Assembly (NCBI RefSeq): GCF_032854445.1
Contig: NC_088307.1
Location: 12,910,017-12,974,016, forward strand
DNA length: 64,000 bases
DNA from: Liolophura sinensis
Taxonomy: Eukaryota > Mollusca > Polyplacophora > Chitonida > Chitonidae
Direction of reading: 5' to 3'
Of the stretch, positions 12,601 to 22,889 are shown one piece after another; position 1 is the first letter of the stretch, and each line of letters starts with the position of its first letter. Made by a program: the position numbers and the translations under genes. A model generated the notes under the pieces. The model saw nothing but the letters and a program-made list of their open reading frames with translations. It was not told the DNA's origin and searched no databases.

Positions 12601-15600
12601 TATTTTTGTTTGTTTCATCAGAAAATGTAAACAAGCCTAAAGATTTCAATGCTATGAAGAAACAGGAAATGATGATGGATCGTAGGGTAAGTTAATCTGT
12701 TTAGCTGATGTTGTGTATTTACACTTACAAAAAAAAGTCCACACTTATAAAAAATTCTTTTAGTGTGTGTGTGTGGTGGTTGGGGGGAGCGGGGAAGAAT
12801 GCTGAATGTTCTTGTTCATAGTGAGTGAGTTCTCCAAGGTATCTTTGGAAAGTGAGTCACCTTGATCCTTGATTAATTTTGATTGTCTCTCTTGGTATAT
12901 TCATTTCATCATTGTTTAACATGACACTGTGTCTTGACTTGCAGACGATAGAAACTGCCAAACGATTGAGTCATGATAATATGGTGGAAGCTGTACCGGT
13001 AAGTGTGTTGAACCAATGCTTTCATTACTATTATGTGATTATTTCTTGTCAAAGCTGAGTCAAATATTGATAAAGTTCATACTTAAATGGAACAGGGGCC
13101 TCCGCGGTGAAGGTGGTTAGCGTGCCGGTGTGCCACGATGACCCAGGAGCCTCTCACCCTTGCGGTTGCTGTGAGTTCCAAGCCCAGCAGAGGATGGTGT
13201 CCTCTCCAGCTGTGCATGAGAAGGTCTCTTGGCAACCTGCGGATGGTCATGGGTTTGCCCCCATGCTGTGCCCGGTTTCCTCCCACCATAATGCTGAAGT
13301 CCATCGTCTGTGTAAAACCACACCAAGGTTACTAAATCATGACTCCCTACTTGTAATATGTCAGTTGCTAAGGTCATGAATTTTTTTTTCTTGCCAAGGG
13401 TAAGAACATTATTAAACAAATTCAGCGTATAGAAATCAAATTTCATCTTTTGTGCAATCATTAATGTCAGTTACTGAGTTGAATATGTGCCATTTTCAAA
13501 TATACACCAGTCTTTGCTTTTGTTGCTCAAAAGGGGAGTTTCAAGTTTGAATTATTTTGTCAGTAAAGATAAAAAACAGTCCAACTGTATCCTGTGACTT
13601 GAGGCATTCCTTTGTTGACATTAATTTATCAAACATAAGTCGCCATATTTCCAAGTGACAAATGACACTTTTTTCCTTTTACTTCTTAAGTTCACAGATG
13701 TTCAGATCCTCCAGTTTCTTAATTGTTTTTTAATTATTTTTTTTCTGAAACTGAGGCCCATATTATAGTAAATGTGATGAAAAATAGTTGCCCAACATTG
13801 ATGACAGGTCACATGACACCATAGGCCTTTTTTGCCTTCATTAATAAAAGAGTTCGAATTCTAAGCTCCCCTATTGTTACATGTATGTGTGTATATATGT
13901 ATGCACATTTCACTAAAATAAAAAATGGTGGTAAAGCTTTTATTTTGGAACAGATACATAATACATGGTGCATTTGTTATTTGCAGTGGCACAAACCTAT
14001 CAGGATTGCTGGTTTACAGAACTTGGCTGATGTGACTAGTTCAGAGAAGGCAATCCAGGAGCAAAGAGAACAAGGGGTCTTACAGGCTCTCTTCTTCTCT
14101 AAGGAAATGTAAGGACTATCGCACAGGCAGTAGTTCTGTGAGATGACTCCCTGCCCAGTGTTGGGAAGGTTTCCTTCTTGCATTAGTTTTGGCTTTGTGG
14201 TTTGACATTCAGTTATAGGCACCATGATACAGTGATTGCAATCTAAAATTCATGAAACATTTTTAGTCACAGGTAGCATGATTTGATCATTCAATCAAAT
14301 CTTTTAAATTGTGCCTTTTAACATTTATCTTAATGTCAAATTTTTGACATCCCATCTGTTAACATAAGCCACTAATTAGGCCAGAGTGCAAGACATCAAC
14401 TTTTAACAGGATAGGTTTTACTATTGCGAATTTGAACTTGTACAAGGTTAAGAAAAATTGACTGGAAAGGATGTACTCAATCCTACTCAGTCGTTAAAGT
14501 TGACAGGAGTTAACACTCGGAAATAAGGAAATTGCTTTGCAATTGCATGTAAGCTTTGAGATTGTGCTTGAGTTATACTTTCTGTTCGAAGTACGTCAGC
14601 GGGTTGTGAGAGATTTAGAGAAAATGTTCTTGCGGACAATTTTTTCCTGTTTTTGTTTGTTAAAGGAGAAGAAAACTTAAATATCAAACAAATACCATTA
14701 AAAAGAGCATGCATTTCCTCACAGGTGCATGCCATAAAAAAATTCTAATATGTACCTGAAGTTTTATTTTGGTATTTTGTACTTGTACACAGGTTACCTG
14801 ATGGTCCAGCGGAGGCTGATGTGGAGAATGTAGAACGGACAGATCCAGCTCTCATCCCATTGGATGATGTGAGTGTAAACGGAGGCAGAACTCGAAAACT
14901 GCGTATTTTATTCTTCTTGGCCTGGTTCTTAGATGCTGTCTCAAGGCTTAAGACCAGGGGCGGATTTCACAAAGCCAGTTCAGACCACTCAAAATCTGAA
15001 ATACAATTTTAGAGCATGTCTTTGGATCTGGCGCCAAGTTGCGCAATAGTGTATTAGTTAATACTGGTTGGTACCGGCATATTATGTAGTAACAGTTGTA
15101 AGAAGACCCAACAACAAACACAGTTGTACACGGACCAAATGGAACAGCAGCAGTTTTATTTCACACTTAGTATAATGTTATACAATTATTTTGGACTGGC
15201 CATCCGCTTCTGGAGTGGTAGATCCAGGATCAGTCCTGGGTCGAGTCACACCTTCTTCAATTCGGTGATTAGTCCAAAATATAACTAAATCAGCTGTAGT
15301 TATGCTTGTGCTAATGTGTTTGATTTCAGACATCTTCTTCAGACTGTGTTCATGGCTAGGCAATTCTCAGTGCAGAGTAGAAAGTAATATAGATTTTTTT
15401 TTTTTCTTTTTTATCTGTTACAGGAGAAATCTGGAGGTGAAGAGTATAGTTACACCTATGAAGATAATCCCCCCTCTCAAGAAGGTACCATGGACTTGTC
15501 CACTCTGCTGGCCCAGACGTCTGGCATGGTTATCCCCCCTGAGGTGGCTGGTCTCCTCTCCTCATTACAGCATGCCCCATCTGGTCACACTGGACTCCCA

Positions 15601-18386
15601 GATAATCCACAAGTCCTCTCCAATGTCCAGAACTTCCTATCTAATGTCATGGTAAGCTGTTCTTCCCTATAAAAATGCTGTATTTGTCTAAATGGTCTGG
15701 GAAAAAAAAATACCCCAAAAGGCAAACTCACACCGGTTATTGGAAACACTGTTCTTGAACTTTTGACTGGGTGCTGACCAGTATATGAATGTCTAGCTCC
15801 AACTATATTTCTGGTAGTATTTTTTTGCTCTCACACTGATGAATCAAACCATTTTGGTGAAAGTGAAATAGTGTTGCCAGGGCATCAAGTGGTGGTTATG
15901 AAACCTTGTTTCATCTTAAAATGCTAAAACGTGCTTTTAATCCGACTTGCACTACGCATGTAAAGCGTTTATGAACCCTTACCAAAAGATGTCTAACAGC
16001 ACACCAAAATTGACAGTGCCGTTATGTTACAACTGAAATATTGTAGATGTTGCCTGCTTTAACTCATTCTTTTTACATTGTACTTCATTCATCGGTTTGA
16101 GAATGGTAATATGTACAGTTAGCAGGTCAATTTCATCTGAATCAATCAAATTTCTTTTCTGTGTGTTTGCAGAATAACCCTCAACAAGATGAAACAACAG
16201 AGCAATTGAGAAGATTACTTGAACCACTGCAACACCAAGTCGGTAAGTCATACGTCGTAGTTCATGCTTGTGATTTATTTCCCTCTGTCTCATAACACAA
16301 TTTTGCAACATGCCTTTATTCAGATGGTTAACTTGCCAGCACGATGAAATTACCCAGGAGCCTTTCGACAATATGGTTCAAACCCACCTCATGTTGGTTT
16401 CCTCTCCAGCCGTATATCCGAAGGTCTGCCGAGTTTTCCTTCCACCATAATGTTGGCTGTGGTATAGATGAAATATTCTTGATTACGGACCAACACCAGT
16501 GAAATAAATAAAATAAATAAGGGTGTACTTTCAATGGCTTGATTGTAATGTATGTGTATTCCTTCACTCGTAAAACTGACATCTATTATATACGAAGAAT
16601 TACCGCGATTAGATCATTGCATTCAGCAAGTCAAATAAATATCGGGAACGTATAATTATCTAATGTAAACCTTGATCATCTGATTTGGCTTTCTGTTAAT
16701 AACGTTCAGCATCAAGTAGTGTGTATTTCTGTACTGTACGTGTCACGGACTATGAGTTGATTCAACATCAGAATACAATGTTCGCCATGATCTGGCTGAA
16801 ATATTGCCCATGTGACATCAAACAGTAATCATTCGTCCATTGTAAAAACGAAGTCCAGTAAGCACATTTGTGCCCCCAACAACGTTTTGGTTACTGGTTG
16901 GAATAATGTATTAAACTCTTGGGGAAATCCTTGCTAGATAGCCTCCGCGGTCTGTCTGACACACTCTTCCTTAGGACTGTTGCTGAATGAACAAAATTAA
17001 ATGAATAAATATAATTGATCTACTGACTTTGTAGGAATGGGCCCGCCGCCATTGGCCATGGAGGGAGGTATGCCCCCAGCAGGAGGGCCATCAATGGGAG
17101 GACCTCAGATGGGGACCCCCGCCAGGCCTTCTGGGAATGGCCCCGCCTGGTTTTAGACCAATGGGCATGCGACCACCACCTCCCCATGCTGGACCCCGAC
17201 CCCGATTTCCAGGTAAGTGTCCGTGGCTTATATCATTGATATGGTTCACCTATGCAAGTTTAGGTGAATTAGGAAGATTTTTTAAAGAATAGTAGGTGGG
17301 ATACTGAAAACCATGTTCTCCAGTGCTTTAAGTGACATTATTCATTTACATGTAAATGGCGGGTTTTGTGGTGGGAACTTTGTCCATAGCTTAACTGCAA
17401 GACTACTGATACGCTCATTCTCATAGGATAACATTTCCTACAATTGAATACATTTTTGAATCACCAGTCGAATTCAGATTCGAAGTAGCCCTTTGTATAA
17501 ATAAAAAAAATTAATTTGTGCCTGAGTTGAAGAGGAGTCATTGCATCATTGAAAAATTTTGATCTTTCCACTTTTATATATTATCAGATTTCTGTACCAT
17601 GTATGTATTATATTACTTACATATTCCTTTGGGAGCTTGTGTTCTGGATTCGTTTCAAAATGGGTATTGCTATTGTCGACTTGCAACACTTCTCTATGTT
17701 TGGTGCAACACTTAAATTGATTAATTTATCAATATATTTGGCAGGCCCCCCTCGACCCCCAGGTCCTCGACCAGGCCCAGGACCCGTGCGTGAAGATGAC
17801 TGGGGAGAGAACATGAGAGGTGGACCCCCGATGGGGCCCATGAGACCCCGGGGGAGAGCTGGCTTTCCTGTGATGAGAGGGCGGGGAGGGATGCCCCCAT
17901 CAGGAAGAGGTGGGATGATGGGGCGAGGAGGCAGAGGTGAGAAGACGGAGGACTAACATTGTAACATTGGTGTGCTTGACATGCCTGTACGCTTCGGTCT
18001 TGACCACAATCAGTAGTTATATATGATTTATTTTGTAGTTGATTGGTGTTTTACTCCGTACTAAAGAATACTTCACTTATACAGTGACGGCCAGCATTAT
18101 AGTAGGAGGAAACTGGGCAAAGCCCAGCTAAAAAAACCACAACTGTCCGCAGGTTTTTCAGTAATGAAAGTTGAAATTTTGACACGAAAAATTCAATCCA
18201 AATACAAAATAGTGAGCTTATTTTTCTGTAATATGCTCCTAATAATAAGTGCTAAGTATTGTTTCCTGTTTTCTTTCCTCAGCTCCTCGAGATCGCGCCA
18301 TCTGTCGACACTTTGCAGCTGGAGGTTGTCACCGTGACACAGCCTGTGGATTCTACCACCCTGGAGTGAATGGACCGCCGTTATAG
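3665..18386 (+). CDS. PPP1R10: PNUTS, protein phosphatase 1 regulatory subunit 10 (19 exons, start codon exon missing)
   Basis: PNUTS is a nuclear scaffold that recruits PP1 to chromatin and RNA polymerase II (PNUTS-PP1, with WDR82 and TOX4) to dephosphorylate transcription factors and the polymerase tail. Coding exons: 3665-3762, 3983-4069, 4940-5124, 6662-6751, 7186-7518, 8272-8356, 8757-8965, 9901-10118, 10485-10635, 11690-11863, 12622-12686, 12945-12998, 13987-14108, 14793-14868, 15424-15651, 16173-16242, 17035-17212, 17745-17936, 18283-18386. All junctions are GT-AG and phases agree. About 905 residues are visible; human PNUTS has about 940. In order: TFIIS N-terminal/LW domain (about 1-155), Lys/His-rich disordered part with a His run, GFMDAL motif (376-381), PP1-docking KKVTW (520-524) followed by [10 protein letters not shown], the [11 protein letters not shown] segment, RGG/Pro-rich region (750-871), and a C-terminal CCCH finger C-x7-C-x5-C-x3-H (879-897) ending HPGVNGPPL. 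Exon 17 has one extra base in a C run (17116-17120) that would truncate the protein. The initiator exon is not identified. Confidence 0.95.
4165..4520 (+). mobile_element. tRNA-derived SINE, family B
   Basis: The head carries pol III-like boxes: A-box region CAGTTGGCAGAGCGTCTGCTTC and B-box-like GGTCAATCC. The body follows with GCATGAAGGGGATAGTGCAACG, GTATCAGTATAATGGCTCGG, CACTAGATAAAAGAGC-like and AATCCGTCCTGC blocks, ending near AAATTGATAAGTACGATGTTAAACCCC. It sits in PNUTS intron 2, in sense. The short open frame in its body (4292-4477) is a by-product of the element. Confidence 0.85.
5216..5374 (+). mobile_element. SINE family A, 5'-truncated
   Basis: The family A body is: CAGCAACCTGCGGATGGTCG, then GGGCTCTGCCCGGTTTCC, TCCCACCATAATGCTGGCCG, TATAAGTGAAATATTCTTGA and GGCGTAAAACACCAATCAAA with an AATAAAT tail. 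This copy starts at the tail half of the head, is diverged, and lies in PNUTS intron 3. Confidence 0.75.
5452..5569. mobile_element. Short MITE with about 30-bp terminal inverted repeats (family 1)
   Basis: The left end TAAAGGGATGCAGAATCGAT and the reverse complement of the right end TAAAGGGATACACAATCGAT match, and both continue into CTGATTGGCT. The element is 118 bp and non-coding, with an internal palindrome (ATAGGGTTTCCTGGATTAAACCCTAT). A relative lies at 39600-39735. Confidence 0.8.
5626..5866 (+). mobile_element. SINE family A, near full length
   Basis: It starts GGGGTCTCCGTAGCTCAGTT (A-box), carries GGAGTTCAAGTCCAGCTC (B-box), then the family A body and tail AATAAATCAAATAAATC. It sits in PNUTS intron 3, sense orientation, directly upstream of a truncated family B copy. 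Confidence 0.85.
5870..6172 (+). mobile_element. SINE family B, 5'-truncated
   Basis: It begins at TCGGTCGAGTCACAATTAAGACC, keeps the GTGAAGGGGATAGTGCAACG and GTATCAGTATAATGGCTTGG blocks, and ends CGACGCTAAACCCCAGGCAC. It abuts the tail of the preceding family A copy. Confidence 0.8.
6915..7045 (+). repeat. Unclassified interspersed repeat, copy 1
   Basis: The phrase CAGCTGCCAATGCAGTTGTC, then CAAAGTATAAGAGCAACAG and TAGTTCATATTTAATATA, recurs at 42095-42210 and in its duplicate at about 48050-48170. A weaker relative lies at 15046-15185. It shows no coding capacity and no clear termini. Confidence 0.6.
7595..7873 (+). mobile_element. SINE family A, full length
   Basis: GAGGGGTCTCCATGGCAGAG head, B-box GACTTCAAGTCCAGCTC, family A body, and an AATAAATAAATAAATAAAATC tail. 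PNUTS intron 5, sense. Confidence 0.85.
9155..9288 (+). mobile_element. SINE family A, 3' half
   Basis: Starts GAGAACCTGCAGATGGTCGT, has CTCCCATCATAATGCTGGCC, and ends CCCCAATCAAATAAATAATT. PNUTS intron 7, sense. Confidence 0.75.
9603..9868 (+). mobile_element. SINE family A, full length
   Basis: Head GGGAAGCCTCCGTGGCTCACTCGG with the A-box, B-box GTGAGTTCAAGTCCAACTC, full body and an AAATAAATAAATAAAT tail. It ends only about 30 nt before PNUTS exon 8, so the SINE tail nearly abuts the splice acceptor. Confidence 0.85.
10891..10908 (+). repeat. Poly(T) run
   Basis: Homopolymer T run in PNUTS intron 9, with no other landmark. Confidence 0.8.
11156..11420 (+). mobile_element. SINE family A, full length
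   Basis: It follows a G-rich run and begins GGGGCTCCATGGCTCAGTTGG, with B-box GTGAGTTCAAGTCTAGCTC and tail AAATAAATAAATAAAATAAG. PNUTS intron 9, sense. Confidence 0.85.
12296..12478 (+). mobile_element. SINE family A, 5'-truncated
   Basis: Starts within the B-box (AAGTCCAGCTCATGCTGG) and carries body blocks CCACTATAATGCTGGCCGCC and ACACCAATCAAATAAATAT. PNUTS intron 10, sense. Confidence 0.8.
13093..13310 (+). mobile_element. SINE family A, 3'-truncated
   Basis: AGGGGCCTCCGCGGTGAAGG head, GACCCAGGAGCCTCTCACCC, and the body up to CCTCCCACCATAATGCTGAA. The AATAAAT tail is missing. PNUTS intron 12, sense. Confidence 0.8.
14955..15190 (+). repeat. Decayed repeat: MITE family 2-like start and unclassified repeat copy
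   Basis: GGGGCGGATTTCACAAAGCC followed by TCAGACCACTCAAAATCTGA resembles the ends of MITE family 2. From 15046 the stretch GTGTATTAGTTAATACTGG and GCAGCAGTTTTATTTCACAC...TATAATGTTATACAATT matches the repeat at 42060-42180. Divergence is high. Confidence 0.45.
15193..15255 (+). mobile_element. SINE family B, head fragment
   Basis: TGGACTGGCCATCCGCTTCT, TGGTAGATCCAGGATCAGTC and CTGGGTCGAGTCACACC match the family B head only. PNUTS intron 14. Confidence 0.65.
16318..16522 (+). mobile_element. SINE family A, diverged
   Basis: ATGGTTAACTTGCCAGCACG head remnant, then CCCAGGAGCCTTTCGAC, CCTTCCACCATAATGTTGGC and tail GAAATAAATAAAATAAATAA. PNUTS intron 16, sense. Confidence 0.75.
17116..17120 (+). 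other. PPP1R10: Single-base frame break in PNUTS exon 17
   Basis: As written, exon 17 (17035-17212) runs from the incoming phase into a TAG stop shortly after this run of five C. With four C the frame stays open, reads [20 protein letters not shown], and leaves the exon in exactly the phase that exons 18 and 19 need. The 19 exons sum to 2719 nt as given and 2718 (906 codons) with one base fewer. A homopolymer sequencing error or a recent indel would explain this; the sequence cannot decide which. Confidence 0.85.
18035..18160 (-). mobile_element. SINE family A, 3' half, reverse orientation
   Basis: TTGATTGGTGTTTTACTCCG, then CGGCCAGCATTATAGTAGGAGG and TCCGCAGG read as the reverse complement of the family A 3' half. 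It lies in the last PNUTS intron and is the only clear antisense copy in that gene. Confidence 0.75.
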
Positions 18387-18485
18387 TACACAGCTCACTT
18401 AGGATCTTCACTGTTCAAATCTTCCAACTGTGCTCGGCATTCCGTAAAATGAGTACAGGCAGTTTGTCAAGCGCGCTGTTCTGAT

Positions 18486-18778
18486 GTGGTAGCATCAAGG
18501 CTACAAACTCAAAGGGTTATTGGCATCCATGAACTGTGCCATTGTACATTGCAAGCATCATGACCAAAAACTCAAAAAGTCTCCACTCTTGAAATGGAGA
18601 CACGTACTGGCATCCATGAACCTTGCCAGTGTGAAAGCATCAAGCCCAAAAACTCTTCATTCTTGAAATGGAGATGCGTGTTGGCATCCATGAACTGTGC
18701 CAAGTTTAAAAGGCCAAAAACTCAAGAAGTCTCCATTCTTAACATGGAGATGCATGCTGGCTTCATGAACATCACCTG
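18486..18778 (+). repeat. Tandem repeat of about 75-87 bp in PNUTS 3' UTR, about four copies
   Basis: The phrase TGGCATCCATGAACTGTGCC and its variants recur at about 18521, 18608, 18682 and 18758. Each is followed by GCATCA...CCAAAAACTC...TCTCCATTCTTGAAATGGAG. Unit lengths are 87, 74 and 76 bp and the units are diverged. Each unit contains a short inverted repeat (CTCCATTCTTGAAATGGAG) able to form a hairpin. Confidence 0.85.
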
Positions 18779-18941
18779 AAGCAATAAGACTTGACTCTGC
18801 AACATACACAACGGGTATTTACTGCAGTCACAAACTCATGCCCACACTGAACTGCACTTGTGAATACGTCTTCTTATTGAAGGAAAAGGCATTTTTTGAA
18901 TTCCTGACAAAGATTGATTCCACATCATGATGAATATGGCA

Positions 18942-18947
18942 ATTAAA
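18942..18947 (+). terminator. Candidate polyadenylation hexamer ATTAAA for PNUTS
   Basis: This is the second most common animal poly(A) signal, lying about 555 nt after the PNUTS stop codon, with a T/GT-rich stretch about 25 nt further on. It is a weak call based on position and hexamer only. Confidence 0.3.
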
Positions 18948-18965
18948 TCTAATGAAGTTTGACCC

Positions 18966-20404
18966 TTTGCTTATTTGTGTTTCAGACAGGTCAGTTTCTC
19001 AATGGAATTTATCAAGGCATAAACCCTGATAGTGATTAAATGTACTGTATCGTTCATTTCTGTGTTGCTAAAAGGGATATTAAATGTTATCCTGCCGTTT
19101 GTATATATGTAAATGTCTTTATGTAAATGTTTGGCATGAATCGAGAATGTGTCTGAACTTAGTGCTGGATTATATTTTGGCGCTATCATGATAGAAAATA
19201 TAAACATTTTTTCATTTAAAATTTGTATTGTTGTTGCTGATGTACTTTTTGGGCACCATGATGCCTCAAGTAGGATGTCTGAAACACTCATTATATCACC
19301 ACCAGACCTGCCAATACGTGTACGATTTTCGCTTATATTGCATGCCAAAAATGTAGAAAATACGACTGTACGCTGAAGAAGTAGAAAATGCACTTACACG
19401 CCCTCCAAGGAAGAAAGTAAGATTAAATCCGATTTCCGTGTATGGAAGTCTGTTTCAAGTATCAGATCCACTATTTTTGTATTCCCGTTACATCGAGATT
19501 GAGTAGGAGAGCCACAAAATGCGAATTAATATAGCTTAAATGCAGCACATGGAGGTTTTCCGAATGGTGACCTGCTTATTCCGTATTACTGTATCGACCC
19601 TTACATACGTAAACATGAGCGTTTGTACACATTACATTCACTATTTGTCCTCTTTTTGGAGGAATTCCTCTTTATTTATACAAAAAATACATCAGTAAAA
19701 TGCTCAGAGTTTAATTCAGAAATGCTAAAAATGAGAAAAATTTTGAGTGTGATGTATAGTTTCCTCTGTTTCATCCCAGTGCCTCTCATCCCTCACGCAG
19801 GTCTGCACCACAGTCGAGATTTTTAGCCCAGCGACATAACAGGTCTTGAGTTGTTATGAAATTCGTGGTTTAATGACATGACATATGTTAAACTGCTTCA
19901 GATAAATATTTCATATTTAGGCTTACACCTAGGAGAATCGGGTTCCCGTTTAAATAGTTTGGTCTAATTTCTGGTTTTCATGGCAACTAAATAGAATTGG
20001 TAAGGTGAAATGACGCGAACGCAATACTGTTCCTTCCTTTTCGTGCAGAATTAAGATGAACTGCAGTCTAGGTAGCAGCTTAAACGGTCTATTTGAAGGT
20101 CTGTTTTCAGTGAAATGTCCTTAATGGGGATATTGTGCTTCCAGTTTGAACAAGGATTGAGCGAATCAGTTCTTGTTTATAAGCAGCCGATATTCTGTAG
20201 TTTTTCGGGTACAACGCTGTCAAGTACAGTCAACTTCAGTTTTATCTCTTACAGCAATTGAAACGTTGTGTAGGATGTATTTTACCAGAGGTCGGCTGTT
20301 TAAAAACAATAGGTTTACAACGTTTGTGTAGAAAAGGATACGTTTTCAGTGTCTAACAAACGCATAAGGGAAATATTAAATACATTAGTTATTTTTTTGT
20401 ATTT
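18966..20404. other. Intergenic, nothing recognised
   Basis: Only short unsupported open frames (up to 140 codons at 18971-19393, minus) with no family resemblance, no splice context and mixed base composition. Confidence 0.5.
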
Positions 20405-20560
20405 TTTGTTTAATTGATTGGTGTTTTACGCCGTGCTGGAGAGTCTGTAACGTATACGACGGTGGCCAGCATTATTGTGGGAGGAAACGGGACAGCACTT
20501 CGGGGGAACCCACGACAATCCGCAGGTTGCTGATAGATTTTCGCACCTACGGCCGGTCAG
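20405..20560 (-). mobile_element. SINE family A, reverse orientation
   Basis: TTTAATTGATTGGTGTTTTACGCCG, GGCCAGCATTATTGTGGGAGG and AATCCGCAGGTTGCTGATAG match the reversed family A 3' two-thirds. Confidence 0.8.
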
Positions 20561-21523
20561 TTGCAATAAAAGCCCAGGAAAATTTTTGGAAAACTGAAAC
20601 ATTAAATGGGCCAGACCGTAATTATAATGCTCCAGGGTAATGAAATATATTTGGTCCAAGTACATTTTACTTTTTAACGTGACTTCAGCCGTCACCATCG
20701 AGGATTGAAAATTGAAACAAACTATGATAAGACAAAAATCCAGCAATCAACTGAGACATGGACGGCTCTCGTAAAATACATATACGGGTTCTTTGAAAAA
20801 AAAAAAAAAAGGATTATGGATGATATTCACTACTGCATGATCGTAGAAGCACCATTTTCAGCAACAGTAAGCAAAATGTTATCTGCTCCTTTCACTCATT
20901 ATTAGATTTTTAGATTGTGTCAACCCTAGCGTCGACTTTCAATAACAGGAAAACCAATGTTAAACAAAATGTTAGGGATGTTATCTTAAAAAGTACCACT
21001 TGTATTGAGCTGATGTTTTTCACACATGTACAGCACAATGATATAAGGGGGATGTTTCATGTTTGATAGGCTGCGTGCAAATTAAATACCAAAAGTTACA
21101 AAATTAACGATTTAGTGTATTGTGTATTAGAATCAGCTTTTAAGTACAAAAGTACTTTATGTACTGAGACAATTTCCATCATTTTGATGCCAAGAATGCA
21201 CCTATACACCAAAAACGGCAGGCTGGCGGCAAAAAAAGACTTTACACCCTAAAATACACAGATTTACATTCGTCCCAACCCGAAAAAAGGAAGTTGTAAT
21301 GGGGGTCTGTGTCCAGCTTCGCAGAGCTGTCACATTATACACTGTGTCTTCTTGTGACAAGGCAGAAGACACGGTATATGTAGGCTTACCACCAAAGTTC
21401 TGCTGCGACTGAAGCATCCTGCCGGAGACACCATAAGCCACACCCAACCGAGTCACAAGGACATTATGCCAACCAACCAGTGCTGAGCGCCACCAAAATA
21501 GGACAAAATCAATGACGTGCTGT

Positions 21524-21755
21524 GGTTTCTCCCGTGGCGTTATGGTTAAGGTGTTACCGCAGCACAATGCCCAAGACCCTCGCACCATGTTGTGAGTTCA
21601 ATTCCAGCTCAAGCCGTCTTTCTTCTTTGGTCGTATGTTGGAAGGCCCGACAGCAACCAGTGGATGGTCGTGGTTTCCACCGGGTTCTGCCGGAGTTGAT
21701 TCAACATAATGCTGAAATATTTTTATGTACTGCTTTAAGCACCAATCAAATGACT
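21524..21755 (+). mobile_element. SINE family A, diverged full-length copy
   Basis: GGTTTCTCCCGTGGCGTTATGG head, TTGTGAGTTCAATTCCAGCTC B-box, CAACATAATGCTGAAATAT and AAGCACCAATCAAATG end. Part of the body is deleted. Confidence 0.7.
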
Positions 21756-22086
21756 GTATTTTTCCCGTAACAGCGTTCAATTACCGTACAGGCTTGTAGA
21801 AATACCAACATATAAACATCAGTCTCACTGTAGCACCTTTTCATAAGTTACCAACTGCATGCAGTGTGAAATATTACACTCATCGACATGATCAGACAGG
21901 TTGCGTGTGTCAGACATGACAGACATGGCATGACATACATGTGACCTACAGCTTGAGGGCTTGTGGAGCCATCGTGCCAACAAGACCTAAACCAGGCGCG
22001 TGTAGACGTTTTGCGCACTCTGATATTCTTTGAAGGTCACCCGATCTTCTACTAGTATGGTGTGTCTGTATGTCTGTAGTTCCTAA

Positions 22087-22452
22087 TACCCCGCTCACAT
22101 GGGCAAAGTTAAGCTGGTTTAATCCGAAAGTGGCTTCGAGCCAGTTTGTAGTCGCTCGTGTGAACGCAGAGCGAGGGGCATTTAATCCGGTTTATTTGTT
22201 CTTGCTAGCCACGTGGCTTTAAGTCAGTTTCAGGTCTTGAGCCGTGTATATGTGCCGTGTGAGCGGTAACTGGATTAAATGTCCGGGATACGTGGAGGCC
22301 AGGGTGACGTTGCAATTATTAAACCGGCTTAAATGTGGCGGTGTGAACGGCTAAATTTCTGAACTGGATTAAAACCTGCTTGTCCACAAATGTCTTCGAT
22401 TTAAATCAGCTCAGAATTGATCCGGATTAAATTTGCTCGTATGAACGCGGTA
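22087..22452. mobile_element. Hairpin MITE of about 365 bp
   Basis: The left end TACCCCGCTCACATGGGCAA and the reverse complement of the right end TACCGCGTTCATACGAGCAA match imperfectly. The interior repeats GTGTGAACG, GGTTTAATCC and TTAAACC motifs in both orientations, so most of the element folds on itself. It has no coding capacity. The superfamily is not assignable by eye. Confidence 0.7.
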
Positions 22453-22889
22453 AAAGTCGGTTATTGGTCGCAAAAACATACCAAAGGTCGGTGTTTTAAC
22501 CTACATTTTTAGCCTACATTTCTACCCATAAAACTACCATCATGAAAGTTCATTATATGAATGTGGCGTAAAACGCTAATGAAATCCATAAACAAATAAA
22601 TATTTCTTCATTTATCATACACATATCGTGATGACCTTCCTTCCACGGAGTGCACTGGATAAGCTAATGCTTCTCGAAAGCAATTTCGATACCGGAATGA
22701 ACAAACAAGGGGAAAACTTACTTCACTTATTCGCCTTCGAAGCCTTTCTCACGAATATTTTACTTATATGACAACATGATTTCCAACAGATTTTCACTCC
22801 AAGAGCGAGTTCACTGTGAACGTCATAGAAGTCAGAAAACGGTTTTGTGCAAGCATCAGTACGCATGGGAAGAGCAGGCCAAACTTTGG

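Larger units (their letters stand above)
18387..18965 (+). other. PPP1R10: PNUTS 3' UTR (approximate end)
   Basis: Non-coding sequence after the PNUTS stop at 18384-18386. It contains a tandem repeat (18486-18778). An ATTAAA hexamer at 18942-18947 is the best candidate cleavage signal. The true 3' end is not provable from sequence. Confidence 0.4.

Noticed and set aside
17549-17956. 135-codon frame beginning upstream of PNUTS exon 18
   Set aside because: The N-terminal part is intron; only 17745-17936 is coding, joined by splicing, and the frame after 17936 is intronic.
18971-19393. 140-codon minus-strand frame downstream of PNUTS
   Set aside because: No family resemblance and AT-rich; likely chance.
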